Positions 55,889 through 64,000 of a stretch of 64,000 bases of DNA are shown here, one piece after another. How positions within the stretch are numbered: the stretch's first letter is position 1; each line of letters starts with the position of its first letter. Position numbers and translations under genes: made by a program. The notes below the pieces were generated by a model. It did not search any database and was not told where the DNA came from. It was given only the letters and a program-made list of their open reading frames with translations. This DNA comes from Solirubrobacterales bacterium (GTDB taxonomy: Bacteria > Actinomycetota > Thermoleophilia > Solirubrobacterales > Solirubrobacteraceae), in the NCBI GenBank assembly GCA_003138355.1, contig PLFX01000026.1, forward strand, positions 46,686 through 110,685, in the 5' to 3' direction.

Positions 55889-57313
55889 ATGGCCGTCGAC
55901 ACCCTCGAGATCAGCGACGCGCTCGGCGTCGTCGCGGACGCGCTCGCGCGCTCTGACGAGACGCTCGCGCTCGCCTCGCGCCACCTCGACCGCTCGCTCG
56001 TCGACGTGCTCGCGATCCTCGGCTTCGACAAGCGCTACGTCAGCGCGCGCGGCTCCTATCTCTACGACGAGAACGGGCGCGCATACCTCGATCTGCACAC
56101 CGGCGAGGGCTTCGCGAGCCTCGGTCACAACCATCCCGATGTGCGTGAGGTGCTCGAGGCTACGCTCGCGAGCGAGCTCCCGGGCGGCGTGCAGATCCAC
56201 TACTCGCCGCTCGCCGGCCTGCTCGCGGAGGAGCTCACCCAGCGGCTGCCAGCGGGCCTCGACGCCGTGTTCTTCGCGAGCACCGGGGCGGAGGCCGTGG
56301 ATTCCGCGATGAAGTTCGCGCGCGCGGCGACCGGTCGTCCGCGCCTGCTCTCGTGCGATTCGGGCTTCCACGGCGTGACGCTCGGGCCGCTGTCGATCGT
56401 CGGCGATGAGTTCTTCAAGGAGGGCTTCGGCCCGCTCCTGCCCGGCTGCGCTCGGGTCCCGTTCGGCGACCTCGACGCGCTCGAGCGCGAGTTGCGCGAG
56501 AAGGACGTCGCCGCGTTCATCGTCGAGCCGGTGCAGGGGCGCATGGTCACGATCCCGCCGGCCGACTACCTGCAGCATGCGCAGGCCGCCTGCCGGCGCT
56601 ACGGCACGCTGTTCGTGGCCGACGAGATCCAGACCGGGCTCGGGCGAACCGGCAAGTGGTTCGCGCTCGATCATTGGGGGCTCGAGCCCGATGTCGTGCT
56701 CGTCGGCAAGGCGCTGAGTGGCGGCTACATGCCGGTCGCCGCGATGGTCACGACACGCGTGATCTACGACAAGGCGGTCGGGACCCTCGAGCGCTGCTAC
56801 GTGCACCAGTCGACCTACGGGCGCAACCGCCTGTCGATGGCGGCGGGGCTCGCCACGCTCCGCGTGATCGAACGCGACGGGCTCGTCGAGCACGCGGCCC
56901 GCGTCGGTGCGTTCCTGCGCGCGGGCCTCGAGGAGCTGCGCGAGCGCCACGAGCTGATCAAGGAGGTTCGCGGCCTCGGCCTGATGATCGGGATCGAGCT
57001 CGGCCCGCCGCGCGGCCGCGCGGCGAAGCTCAACTGGCACCTGATTCACAGCGCGAGCGAAGGCCTTTTCCCCCAGCTCGTTGTGATCCCGCTGCACCGC
57101 GATCACGCCATGATCACGATGGCGGCCGGAAAGAACGACGTGATCAAGCTGCTACCGCCGCTGACGCTCTCCGAGGCGCAGGCCGCGAGCTTCCTCGACG
57201 CGCTCGACGCCGTGCTGAGCGACTGCGAGTCCGGGTCGGGCAAGAACTGGGCGGTCGTGCGCGACATCGCGGTGGCGACGATGCGCCGTCGCGTGCCGCT
57301 GCGCTCGCGGTGA
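55889..57313 (+). CDS. Class III PLP-dependent aminotransferase
   Basis: A 474-residue enzyme of the acetylornithine/ornithine/4-aminobutyrate aminotransferase group. It has LDLHTGEGFASLGHNHPDVR, FFASTGAEAVDSAMKFARAA, HGVTLGPLSIVG, the PLP-Asp stretch ADEIQTGLGRTGKWFALDHW, and the Schiff-base Lys in VVLVGKALSGGYMPVAAMV. I use ATG 55889; upstream codons are in frame but antisense to yjbQ. TATGCT lies 14 nt upstream. The stop overlaps the next start as GTGA. Substrate unknown. Confidence 0.9.
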   Translation: MAVDTLEISDALGVVADALARSDETLALASRHLDRSLVDVLAILGFDKRYVSARGSYLYDENGRAYLDLHTGEGFASLGHNHPDVREVLEATLASELPGGVQIHYSPLAGLLAEELTQRLPAGLDAVFFASTGAEAVDSAMKFARAATGRPRLLSCDSGFHGVTLGPLSIVGDEFFKEGFGPLLPGCARVPFGDLDALERELREKDVAAFIVEPVQGRMVTIPPADYLQHAQAACRRYGTLFVADEIQTGLGRTGKWFALDHWGLEPDVVLVGKALSGGYMPVAAMVTTRVIYDKAVGTLERCYVHQSTYGRNRLSMAAGLATLRVIERDGLVEHAARVGAFLRAGLEELRERHELIKEVRGLGLMIGIELGPPRGRAAKLNWHLIHSASEGLFPQLVVIPLHRDHAMITMAAGKNDVIKLLPPLTLSEAQAASFLDALDAVLSDCESGSGKNWAVVRDIAVATMRRRVPLRSR

Positions 57314-58302
57314 GCGGCGAGCGCTGCCTGCTGACGGGCGCGAGCGGGTTCATCGGCGGGCATGTGGCCGAGCGCCTGGTCGCCGAGGACTTCGAGGTCC
57401 GCTGCCTCGTGCGCGTGAAGAGCGACACGGCGCTGCTCGAGCAGCTCGGCGTCGAGCTCGTCGTCGGCTCGCTAGCGGATCGCGACGCGCTCGCCCGCGC
57501 CGTATCGGGCTGCACATCCGTCGTGCACTGTGCGGCGCTTGTCAGCGATTGGGCGACGGCGCGTCAGATCGTCAACGTGAACGTGGTGGGGACGCGGTTA
57601 CTGGTCGCCGCGGCAACGGATGCCCGAGTGCGGCGCTTCGTGCATATGAGCACGACCGACGTCTACGGCTACCCGGGCGGGGTCGCGGTGGACGAGGAAT
57701 GGGAGACGATGCGGTTCGCGAACTGGTACGCCCAGAGCAAGCTCGACGCGGAGCGCGTCGTGCGTGACGCGAGCGGCAAGCTCGAGACGGTGATCCTGCG
57801 CCCGGCGACCGTCTACGGGCCTCGCTCCGCGGACGTCGTCGGCGCGATCGCGAAGGCGATCCGGCGTGGGCACATGCTGCTGATCGACCATGGGCGGCCG
57901 GTGGCGGGCCTGTGTTACGTCGGAAACCTCGTCGACGCGGTCCTGCCAGCCCTGCGCAGCGAAGCGGCCGTGGGGGAGGCATTCAACGTCTGCGACGGCG
58001 TCGACGTGACGTGGGCGGGCTTCACCGCCGATCTCGCGGAGGGACTCGGTTGCCGGGCGCCCCGACTCAGCCTGCCTTTCCACCTCGCGCGCGCGATCGG
58101 CCGCGCACTGGAGGTCTCCTACCGCGGCGTGCGCGGCCTGACGGGCCTGCGCCTCCCGGCGCTTCTCTCCCGCCAAGCGGTCGACGTGCTCGGGCGTGAG
58201 CAGGACTTCTCGACCGCGAAGGCGCGCGCGCTGCTCGGCTGGGAGCCGCGCGTCGACTACGCGACCGGCCTGCGCGCGACGCTCGACTGGCTGCGCGACT
58301 AG
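57310..58302 (+). CDS. NAD-dependent epimerase/dehydratase (extended SDR)
   Basis: A 330-residue extended short-chain dehydrogenase. NAD-binding TGASGFIGGHVAERLVAE, then SVVHCAALVSDWATA, HMSTTDVYGYPG, active-site YAQSK (FANWYAQSKLDAERV), RPATVYGPRS, and ALLGWEPRVDYATGLRATLD at the end. The VSDW/3-beta-HSD-like flavour suggests a sterol- or terpenoid-dehydrogenase-like member, but this is not decisive. GTG start overlaps the aminotransferase stop, so the two are coupled. Confidence 0.87.
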   Translation: MSGERCLLTGASGFIGGHVAERLVAEDFEVRCLVRVKSDTALLEQLGVELVVGSLADRDALARAVSGCTSVVHCAALVSDWATARQIVNVNVVGTRLLVAAATDARVRRFVHMSTTDVYGYPGGVAVDEEWETMRFANWYAQSKLDAERVVRDASGKLETVILRPATVYGPRSADVVGAIAKAIRRGHMLLIDHGRPVAGLCYVGNLVDAVLPALRSEAAVGEAFNVCDGVDVTWAGFTADLAEGLGCRAPRLSLPFHLARAIGRALEVSYRGVRGLTGLRLPALLSRQAVDVLGREQDFSTAKARALLGWEPRVDYATGLRATLDWLRD

Positions 58303-58307
58303 CTGGC

Positions 58308-58313
58308 TACGAT
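58308..58313 (+). promoter_or_regulatory. -10 box (TACGAT) of chrA
   Basis: TACGAT ends 11 nt before the ATG at 58325 in the gap after the epimerase gene. Confidence 0.35.
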
Positions 58314-58324
58314 CCGCGGCGCGC

Positions 58325-59521
58325 ATGCCCGGCGAACTCGCTGACGAGGGGAACGCGCCCGCTGGCGGTCAGCAGGTCCGCGTGCCGCTTGCGCGGATCG
58401 CCCGCGAGTGGACGCGCATCGGCTTCACCGGGTTCGGCGGCCCGCCGGCCCACATCGCGCTCCTGCGCCAGCTCGTCGTCGAGCGAGAGGGCTGGATGGA
58501 CGCTCGCTCCTTCCAGGACGCGAACGCGGCCTGCGGCCTGCTGCCCGGGCCGGCGTCGACGCAGCTCGCGATCTACTGCGCCTTCCGGCTCGGCGGCCCG
58601 CTCGGCGCGCTGGTCGGCGGGCTCGGCTTCGTCGTGCCGGCGGTCGTGCTGGTCGTGCTGCTGTCGCTCGTCTTCCTCGCGCACTCGACGCCCCTCTGGG
58701 TCCGCGCCGCGGGTGCCGGCGCGGGCGCCGCGGTGGCGGCCGTCGCGGTCCAGGCGGCGCGCGCGCTGCTCGGCCCGAGCTTCGAGCGTATGCGCGCCGG
58801 TCGCGCCCGGGTCGCCCGCTGGGGCCTGTACATCGCGGTCAATATCGCCGCCGCGGCGCTGATCGGTCCCTATCTCGTGCTCGTCCTGCTGGCGTGCGGG
58901 CTGATCGAGCTGCTCGCGCAGCGCCGTCCCAGCGCGGCCTCGAGCTTCAGCCCGCTCGGGCTATTCGCCGCCGTTGCCGCGCGCGGCGGGTTCCCACCAC
59001 TCGCCTGGACCGCGTTCAAGGTCGGTGCGCTCTCCTTCGGCGGCGGCTTCGTGATCATCCCCCTGATGCAGGGCGACGCGGTCCACACCTACCACTGGAT
59101 GACCAACGCCCGCTTCCTCGACGCCGTGGCGCTCGGCCAGATCACCCCCGGTCCCGTCGTCGCGACGGTCGCCGCCGTCGGCTACGCCGCCCACGGTCTC
59201 GCCGGCGCCCTGCTCGCTGCCGTCATCGCGTTCCTGCCGTCGTTCGCGTTCATCCTCGTGGGTGCGCGGCGCTTCGATCGCCTGCGCGAGAACGCCTCCG
59301 CGCGCGCCTTCCTCGACGGTGCCGGGCCAGCCGCGATTGGCGCGATCCTCGGCGCCGCGCTCACCCTCGCCCTTGCGCTCAGCCAGGCCTGGCAATACGC
59401 CGTACTCGCCGCCGCGCTCCTCGCGCTGCTCGTACTCCGGCGCGGCGTCGTGGCGACCCTCATCGGCGCCGGCGTCGTCGGCGTCATCGCCGTCCTGGCG
59501 TTGGGCGCCCATCCAGGGTGA
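58325..59521 (+). CDS. chrA: Chromate transporter ChrA, fused two-domain type
   Basis: A 398-residue membrane protein with two homologous CHR halves. The first reads FTGFGGPPAHIALLRQLVVE, GLLPGPASTQLAIYCAFRLG; the second FGGGFVIIPLMQGDA, VALGQITPGPVVATVAAVGY. Known ChrA proteins export chromate with proton coupling, but relatives with other anions exist. Ten to eleven helices. It is antisense to the end of the MFS frame for 561 nt. Confidence 0.92.
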   Translation: MPGELADEGNAPAGGQQVRVPLARIAREWTRIGFTGFGGPPAHIALLRQLVVEREGWMDARSFQDANAACGLLPGPASTQLAIYCAFRLGGPLGALVGGLGFVVPAVVLVVLLSLVFLAHSTPLWVRAAGAGAGAAVAAVAVQAARALLGPSFERMRAGRARVARWGLYIAVNIAAAALIGPYLVLVLLACGLIELLAQRRPSAASSFSPLGLFAAVAARGGFPPLAWTAFKVGALSFGGGFVIIPLMQGDAVHTYHWMTNARFLDAVALGQITPGPVVATVAAVGYAAHGLAGALLAAVIAFLPSFAFILVGARRFDRLRENASARAFLDGAGPAAIGAILGAALTLALALSQAWQYAVLAAALLALLVLRRGVVATLIGAGVVGVIAVLALGAHPG

Positions 59522-60808
59522 CCGCGGCGTCGCGGCAAACGGCCCCCGCCCGCCGTCCCCGCCGACGAGGCCAACGCGATGGCCGGCCGGGATCGCCGCG
59601 TCGTCCGCCGCGCCGTCCGCCGCGCTGCGCCGCCTGAAGACGGCCGCGGCGATGCCGCACACCGCACAGACCGCGCCGCCTGTCGCGAGGGCGACGCGCA
59701 CGCCGGCATATGCGACGAGCGGCGCCGCGCCGGCGAGACCAACCAGGAAGAAGGTGCTCTCGGCAGAGTTCTTGAAGCCGTAGAGCCGTCCTTGCACGCG
59801 GCCCGGCACGCGCATCTGGATCAGCTGCATCTCGCTCACGAGCAGCAGCGAGTTGCCGTAGCCCGTACCGGCGAACGTCAACAGCGCGGGTATCACGCTG
59901 CCGACGATCGCGCTGCCGCCCATGCCGACCGCGGTCAAGAGCTGGGCGGCAATGTAGCGCCGGATCAGCAGTCCCGCCGGCTTCGGTCCCTGGTGCGCGA
60001 CGAGCGCCGACGCGGTGACCATGCCCAGGCAGTAGCTCGCGACGAGCAGTGCGTAATCGCTGCCGCTTCCGTGCAGCACGTGCAGCGCGAGCAGCGGCTC
60101 GGACACGTTGAGCAGGCCGCCGCCGATGAACGAGAAGGCCGAGGCGAAGATGATCACGGCGATGCCAGGGGCGGCAAGCGCCGCGGCGAGGCCGGCGCGG
60201 ATGCCCGAACCGACCGCCGCGCTCTCGTCATGCCCGCCGGCCGGCTCCGAGCTCGCAATCGGCACCGTTGCGATCACGGCCGCGGCAATCGCGAAGCTCG
60301 CGCCATTGATCGCGAGCGGCAGCTTGACCCCGGAGAGAACGAACAGCCCGGCCGCCAGCAGCGGTCCGGTGGTCTGCCCGACCCAGTTCGCGGTGTCGTA
60401 CATCGCCGCCGCGACCTGGCTCGACTCACCGGCGACGATCGGCAGCGCCGAGCGCATCGCCGGCCTGCCAAGCGCATTTCCCGTTCCAGCCAGCAGCGCG
60501 AAGCCGAGGATCATCGGCGCGCTGCTCGCGAAGACGAGGGCCGCCCAGGCACCGGCCTGGACGAGGTTCGCCGTGACGATCAGGCTCCGTTTCGAGTGGC
60601 GATCGGCGAGCGCTCCGAGCCAAGCGCCGAGCACGATCGACGGTAGGAAGTCGGTCAGCAGCACCGCCGCGACCGCCCACGAGGTGTGGAGGTGGCGGAC
60701 CGTGAGCAGGATCAGCGCGACATAGCCGAGGCCCGTGCCCACGCACGACTGAAGCCAGGCCCCGAGCAGCCGCCGCAGCGAACGATTCGATCGCAACGCA
60801 GCGCCCAC
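58961..60808 (-). CDS. MFS transporter with C-terminal run-on into chrA antisense
   Basis: Residues 1-429 form a 12-helix major facilitator of the ENT/H+ antiporter 3-like class (LVTANLVQAGAWAALVFASS, YDTANWVGQTTGPLLAAGLF, PALLTFAGTGYGNSLLLVSE). After FRRRSAADGAADDAAIPAGH there is no stop, and the frame continues for 186 residues that are antisense to chrA and rich in Asp/Glu/Gly/Arg. Either the protein has that tail, or a stop codon has been lost or a small indel lies near 59530. GTG start with TACGCT 7 nt before it. Confidence 0.75.
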   Translation of the reverse strand: MGAALRSNRSLRRLLGAWLQSCVGTGLGYVALILLTVRHLHTSWAVAAVLLTDFLPSIVLGAWLGALADRHSKRSLIVTANLVQAGAWAALVFASSAPMILGFALLAGTGNALGRPAMRSALPIVAGESSQVAAAMYDTANWVGQTTGPLLAAGLFVLSGVKLPLAINGASFAIAAAVIATVPIASSEPAGGHDESAAVGSGIRAGLAAALAAPGIAVIIFASAFSFIGGGLLNVSEPLLALHVLHGSGSDYALLVASYCLGMVTASALVAHQGPKPAGLLIRRYIAAQLLTAVGMGGSAIVGSVIPALLTFAGTGYGNSLLLVSEMQLIQMRVPGRVQGRLYGFKNSAESTFFLVGLAGAAPLVAYAGVRVALATGGAVCAVCGIAAAVFRRRSAADGAADDAAIPAGHRVGLVGGDGGRGPFAATPRSPWMGAQRQDGDDADDAGADEGRHDAAPEYEQREERGGEYGVLPGLAERKGEGERGAEDRANRGWPGTVEEGARGGVLAQAIEAPRTHEDERERRQERDDGSEQGAGETVGGVADGGDRRDDGTGGDLAERHGVEEAGVGHPVVGVDRVALHQGDDHEAAAEGERTDLERGPGEWWEPAARGNGGE

Positions 60809-61135
60809 GGCGGCGAGCGTACCAGCGGATTCAGCTCATGACGCCGAGGATCAGGGCACGCAAAGCGGCTTGCGGAGGTGTATTACGCAAGCTGTAGGAT
60901 TCCTCCTAGTTGCAACGCTTCGTGCACGAATCTACCCAGTTGTGCATCGATGCGTAGGTTTTGACAGACTTCTTGTCGTTCCCGTAGATCCCTCGGGACC
61001 AGGAGGGTGAAATGCCTCGAGTTGGACGCTAAACAGACAGCTTGCTAGTTGCCCGGGTGACCTGACCCGCCGAATTTTGCGGCTTGGGCCCCGGGTAGCT
61101 ACATGCTTCGCAGAGTCATGACGGCGCAAGCGCTG
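60809..61135. other. 327-nt intergenic stretch with several palindromes, no gene seen
   Basis: Contains the MFS -10 box and a series of small palindromes: GTTGCAAC (60909-60916), TTCGTGCACGAA (60919-60930) and GCATCGATGC (60944-60953), plus a stem GCTTGCG/CGCAAGC with an 11-nt loop (60868-60892). A 65-codon open frame on the minus strand has no coding character. Possible regulatory region or small RNA; nothing identified. Confidence 0.5.
60816..60821 (-). promoter_or_regulatory. -10 box (TACGCT) of the MFS gene
   Basis: TACGCT ends 7 nt before the GTG at 60808. Leaderless start inferred. Confidence 0.5.
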
Positions 61136-61139
61136 TCAT
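61118..61139. terminator. Hairpin at the end of the hybrid kinase gene
   Basis: A 10-bp stem with one G-T pair (ATGACGGCGC / GCGCTGTCAT, loop AA) overlaps the kinase stop codon. No T-run follows. Confidence 0.45.
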
Positions 61140-63112
61140 GCTGTTTCGCGCGTTGGTTCGGCGGCGCTCGTATTTGCGTCGATCGCGGCCTTGAGGCCCG
61201 CCACGTGCGGCATCCATCGCTCCAGTGTTTCCGCGAGTGCCCGGGAGCGCAGCGGCTTCGTTAGGTAGTCGTCCATGCCTGCGGCGAGGCATCGCTCGCG
61301 GTCGCCAACCATCGCGTGCGCGGTCATCGCGATCACGGGCGTGTGGTAATCACTGGACTGCTCGCGCCGCCGCAGCTCCTGCGTCGCCTCGTAGCCGTCC
61401 ACGTCCGGCATCTGGCAGTCCATCAGGACGGCGTCGTAGCGCTGCATCGAGAGGGCCTGCAGTGCCTCCCGCCCATCGTTTACGACGTGAACGTGATAGC
61501 CCCAGCGCTCGAGGATGCTGACGGCGACTACGCGGTTCACCGGGCTGTCCTCGACGACGAGGAGCAGCGCTCCGTTCGTCTCGGGGGAGCGCCGCGGCCC
61601 GAGCTGGCCGGCGTGCTCGCGCGGCTGCGGGAGGAGGCTGGCCGGCGCCTTCGGCAGCGGCACCTCAAACCAGAACTTGCTGCCGACCGCCGGCTCGCTC
61701 ACCGCGCCGATCGCGCCCTGCATTAGCTCGACCAGTTCCTTCGCGATCGCCAGGCCGAGACCATTGCCTGTGAAGCGCCGGGTGGTCGAGCTGTCAGCCT
61801 GGGTGAACGGGTCGAACATGCGCTCGACGATCGCCGGGTCGATCCCGATCCCGGTGTCGAGCACCTCGAAGCGGACCCCGTCTTCGCCCGACCGCCCGAC
61901 CTTGACGGTAACGCTGCCCTCGACAGTGAACTTGACCGCGTTGGCGACCAGGCTCATCAATACCTGGCGGACGCGCTTGCTGTCGCCGCGCACGCGGCGG
62001 GGCAGCTGCGGATCGAGCTCGAACTCGAGCCGCAGGTGCTTCTCAGCCGCTTCAGGCCGCGCCGGCGCGGTCGCCTGATCGATCGCTTCGTGCAGGTCGA
62101 AGTCGCGGATGTCGAGCTCGATCTTGCCGGTCTCGATCTTCGAGATGTCGAGGATGTCGTCGATGATCGCCACCATGTGCTGGCTCGAGCTCGCGACCTG
62201 CTCGGCATAGCGGCGCTGCTCGCGGTCGAGCCGAGTGGCCAGCAGGAGCTCGTTCATACCGATGATGCCGTTCATCGGCGTGCGGATCTCGTGGCTCACG
62301 TTGCGCAGGAACGCCGATTTCATATTGGACGCATCTGTCGCCTCGTCGCGCGCGTCGCGGTAGGCCTCATTGAGATGGATCAGGTTTTCCAAGCGCTGGC
62401 GGCGCTCGCGGGCGAAGAGCCAGACGAGCCCTAGCAGCGGCAGCGGCGCCAGGACGGCGACGGACGCGCGATGAATGTCCTCGGCGGCCAGGAGCGCGAT
62501 GCCCGAGAGCGCGCCGTCAACGACGTATACCCAGGCATCCGAGAGTTGCTGACGAATGCCCGCGCCTCGCCCAACACCGTAACGCGCCGCCGAGACGACG
62601 AAGTCCACCGCGAATTGGGCCCCCAATGCGAGCACCAGCAGACCTGCGCCGGCGTGTTGCGGACTGACGCCCGCGAAGGCGAAGACCGCGACCGGGCCGA
62701 ACGCGAACCAGGAGTTGCCGAGCTGGTTGGCGACGCGGCGAGGACTGCGGTCGCCGGCGACGACTTCCACGGCGGCGCCGATGACGAACGCCAGCGCAAC
62801 GGCGGGCGCCACGAGCGCGAGCGGCACGGCGAATAGCAGCGGCACGAACGCCAGCTGGGTCGGCACCGTGTAGCCGAACGGGGTGTCGATCCGTACCTGT
62901 GTGGCGAGCACGAAGACGAGCAGGCATACGAGTGCCGGCCCGGCCGCGAAGTTGCCAGGCGGTTGCACGATCCAGACGGCCGCCGCGGCCGCGATGAAGG
63001 AGAGGCCCGCTGCGAACTCGGTTATTCGCTCGCGCCCGGTAAGCGCGGAGACCGGCCGGCGCAGGGTATCGGCGATCGCGGCCTGCTCTTCGGGGGTCGG
63101 CTGGCCCAGCAC
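61136..63112 (-). CDS. Hybrid sensor histidine kinase/response regulator with multi-helix membrane sensor
   Basis: A 658-residue hybrid kinase. Residues 1-230 form six to eight helices in a MASE-like module ([40 protein letters not shown]). HisKA has the phospho-His in [20 protein letters not shown]; the ATPase has [29 protein letters not shown] and [14 protein letters not shown]-terminal receiver has the Asp in [20 protein letters not shown] and Lys in [13 protein letters not shown]. It begins with GTG; GATATT lies 6 nt upstream. No output partner lies next to it. A truncated paralogue of its sensor module lies upstream. Confidence 0.9.
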   Translation of the reverse strand: MLGQPTPEEQAAIADTLRRPVSALTGRERITEFAAGLSFIAAAAAVWIVQPPGNFAAGPALVCLLVFVLATQVRIDTPFGYTVPTQLAFVPLLFAVPLALVAPAVALAFVIGAAVEVVAGDRSPRRVANQLGNSWFAFGPVAVFAFAGVSPQHAGAGLLVLALGAQFAVDFVVSAARYGVGRGAGIRQQLSDAWVYVVDGALSGIALLAAEDIHRASVAVLAPLPLLGLVWLFARERRQRLENLIHLNEAYRDARDEATDASNMKSAFLRNVSHEIRTPMNGIIGMNELLLATRLDREQRRYAEQVASSSQHMVAIIDDILDISKIETGKIELDIRDFDLHEAIDQATAPARPEAAEKHLRLEFELDPQLPRRVRGDSKRVRQVLMSLVANAVKFTVEGSVTVKVGRSGEDGVRFEVLDTGIGIDPAIVERMFDPFTQADSSTTRRFTGNGLGLAIAKELVELMQGAIGAVSEPAVGSKFWFEVPLPKAPASLLPQPREHAGQLGPRRSPETNGALLLVVEDSPVNRVVAVSILERWGYHVHVVNDGREALQALSMQRYDAVLMDCQMPDVDGYEATQELRRREQSSDYHTPVIAMTAHAMVGDRERCLAAGMDDYLTKPLRSRALAETLERWMPHVAGLKAAIDANTSAAEPTRETA

Positions 63113-63381
63113 ACCCTCAATATCGGCCCATTCCGGGCATTTCTTTACCGCCGCAGGGCCGCAATCTCCGGCTTACGCGGGCCTGTCACTTGCGGATACA
63201 TACGGTGTTGGAGCGCTCGACCGCGCACGCGCGGACGCACGGAACCTCAAGCTCACTCGTACGAAACGCCTACCCGCGCCCGCTGCGTCAGGCGGCGGCG
63301 CGGCGGTCGATGATCTAGCGTACGGCGCGGGGCCTGCGTGGTCGAGGCAAGGAGCTCGTTGGAGGCTGTGCGCGATGCGGT

Positions 63382-63638
63382 ATGTCGGCGGCGCTGAGGG
63401 CGGTCGTCTTCCTCGCGGGCGTCGGCGTCAGCCTCGGCGCTAGCTAGGTCCTCGTCCTGCGCCTCGAGCGCGTTGGCGAGCGTTTCGGCTTCTCGGAGGC
63501 TCTTCTTGGGCTCGTAGCCGCGCTCGCAGCCGATGCGCCTGAGGTGACCGCCGCCGTGACGGCGCTCATCAACCACGACCGACGGATCGGCGCGGGCGTC
63601 GTGCTCGGGTCGAACGTGTTCAATCTCGCCGCGGCAAT
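63382..63638 (+). pseudogene. Truncated cation/calcium antiporter fragment with internal stop
   Basis: The frame from ATG 63382 reads SAALRAVVFLAGVGVSLGAS, then TAG at 63445, then VLVLRLERVGERFGFSEALL and GLVAALAADAPEVTAAVTAL, with the alpha-repeat-like RIGAGVVLGSNVFNLA at the end. This is the N-terminal alpha-1 repeat of a CaCA-type Na+/Ca2+ antiporter. The stop stands where a Trp or similar residue would be expected. The rest of the transporter is missing; the sequence runs into the antisense of a kinase sensor module at about 63635. Confidence 0.75.
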
Positions 63639-63945
63639 AGCAATCACGACCGCCACCGGCACAAGCGAGACCGGCAGGACGAACAGCAACGGTATGAATG
63701 CGAGCTGATTCGGTACCGCCCTGCCGAATGGGGTGTCGATCTGCACGCGCATCGCCACGACGAACACGGCGAAGCAGACCACGGCTGGCACTGCTGAGAA
63801 GGTATGCGGCGGCTGCGCAAACATCAATGCAGCAGCCGCCACGATGAAGCCGACAGCGGCAGCGATCTCAGTCAGGCGCTCGCGCGCAGACATGTCTGAT
63901 CCAGGCCGGCGCAGCGTGTCGGCCGTTACACAGCCTGCAATCGAA
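63632..63945 (-). pseudogene. Truncated paralogue of the hybrid-kinase sensor module
   Basis: Reading leftward from about 63945, the frame matches the N terminus of the neighbouring kinase: CVTADTLRRPGSDMSARERL, TEIAAAVGFIVAAAALMFAQ, VQIDTPFGRAVPNQLAFIPL, LFVLPVSLVPVAVVIAIAAA. It then loses similarity at about 63632, where it becomes antisense to the antiporter fragment. An ATG at 63893 allows an open frame ending at 63444 but with a spurious tail. Only about 100 of the 230-residue sensor module and none of the kinase are kept. Confidence 0.75.
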
Positions 63946-64000
63946 TGCAGCCCCGAGCGCGCGGGCGGATCCCCGCACGCCCTAGGTGTAGTTCCTGAGG

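Noticed and set aside
60990..61070. Resemblance to a c-di-GMP (GEMM-I) riboswitch: GGACGCTAA and GTTGCCCGGGTGACC in that order
   Set aside because: No GAAA tetraloop stem, one helix missing, and no gene downstream on that strand.
60932..61129. A 65-codon minus-strand open frame
   Set aside because: Arg/Ser-rich sequence without coding character and lying over palindromes.

Overview
The window is a very GC-rich, densely packed bacterial chromosome segment. Its gene set points to Actinomycetota: the rpsF-ssb-rpsR-rplI-dnaB block, an OmpR-type two-component pair, OtsA, CtaG, COG4315 repeat proteins and a group 3b NiFe hydrogenase. The mixture, and many start codons that seem to lack a leader, suggest a deep-branching class such as Thermoleophilia. 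That placement is inference. I see no prophage, IS element, CRISPR array or plasmid gene.

Layout. 1-2763 (-): four genes of a NiFe (sulf)hydrogenase operon, cut at the left edge in the small subunit. 2821-5060: gluQRS back to back with an ECF sigma/anti-sigma pair. 5190-7090 (+): a class IV aminotransferase and UDP-GlcNAc 2-epimerase. 7208-13974 (mostly -): purA, a DnaC/DnaI-like loader, dnaB, rplI, rpsR, ssb and rpsF, that is, replication and ribosomal housekeeping. 13989-19603: otsA, a histidine kinase/response regulator pair, and a membrane protein with a decayed M28 peptidase domain. 19558-25115: thiL, infA and a class A PBP, then HAD, CPBP protease and pyrE. 25200-30252 (-): tRNA-Arg, a disrupted ftsH, a ROK kinase, dtd and galT. 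30482-33193 (+): a helicase with a large acidic insertion. 33190-41795 (-): an apparent ten-gene operon for cytochrome c/heme export (ccmABCD), tetrapyrrole synthesis (hemA, hemC, cobA-hemD), a SAM hydroxide adenosyltransferase and birA, headed by a MetE-like methyltransferase. 41937-50146: ctaG, a secreted repeat protein, several single enzymes, a kup remnant and two tRNA-Ala genes. 50272-55259 (-): a LacI-regulated sugar ABC transporter with four ATACGTAT palindromes at its promoter. 55391-60808: yjbQ, a class III aminotransferase, an epimerase, chrA and an MFS exporter. 61136-64000: a hybrid histidine kinase and a rearranged patch with two truncated genes joined end to end.

The points most worth a second look are: (i) ftsH with about 100 nt missing at a perfect 13-bp-arm palindrome; (ii) thiL, whose only plausible start is a CTG overlapping the infA stop; (iii) a recurring TANNNT box 6-11 nt before start codons, implying widespread leaderless transcription; (iv) the ATACGTAT operator array; (v) the pseudogene junction at 63.4-63.9 kb; and (vi) the helicase whose first RecA domain is interrupted by a long acidic segment.
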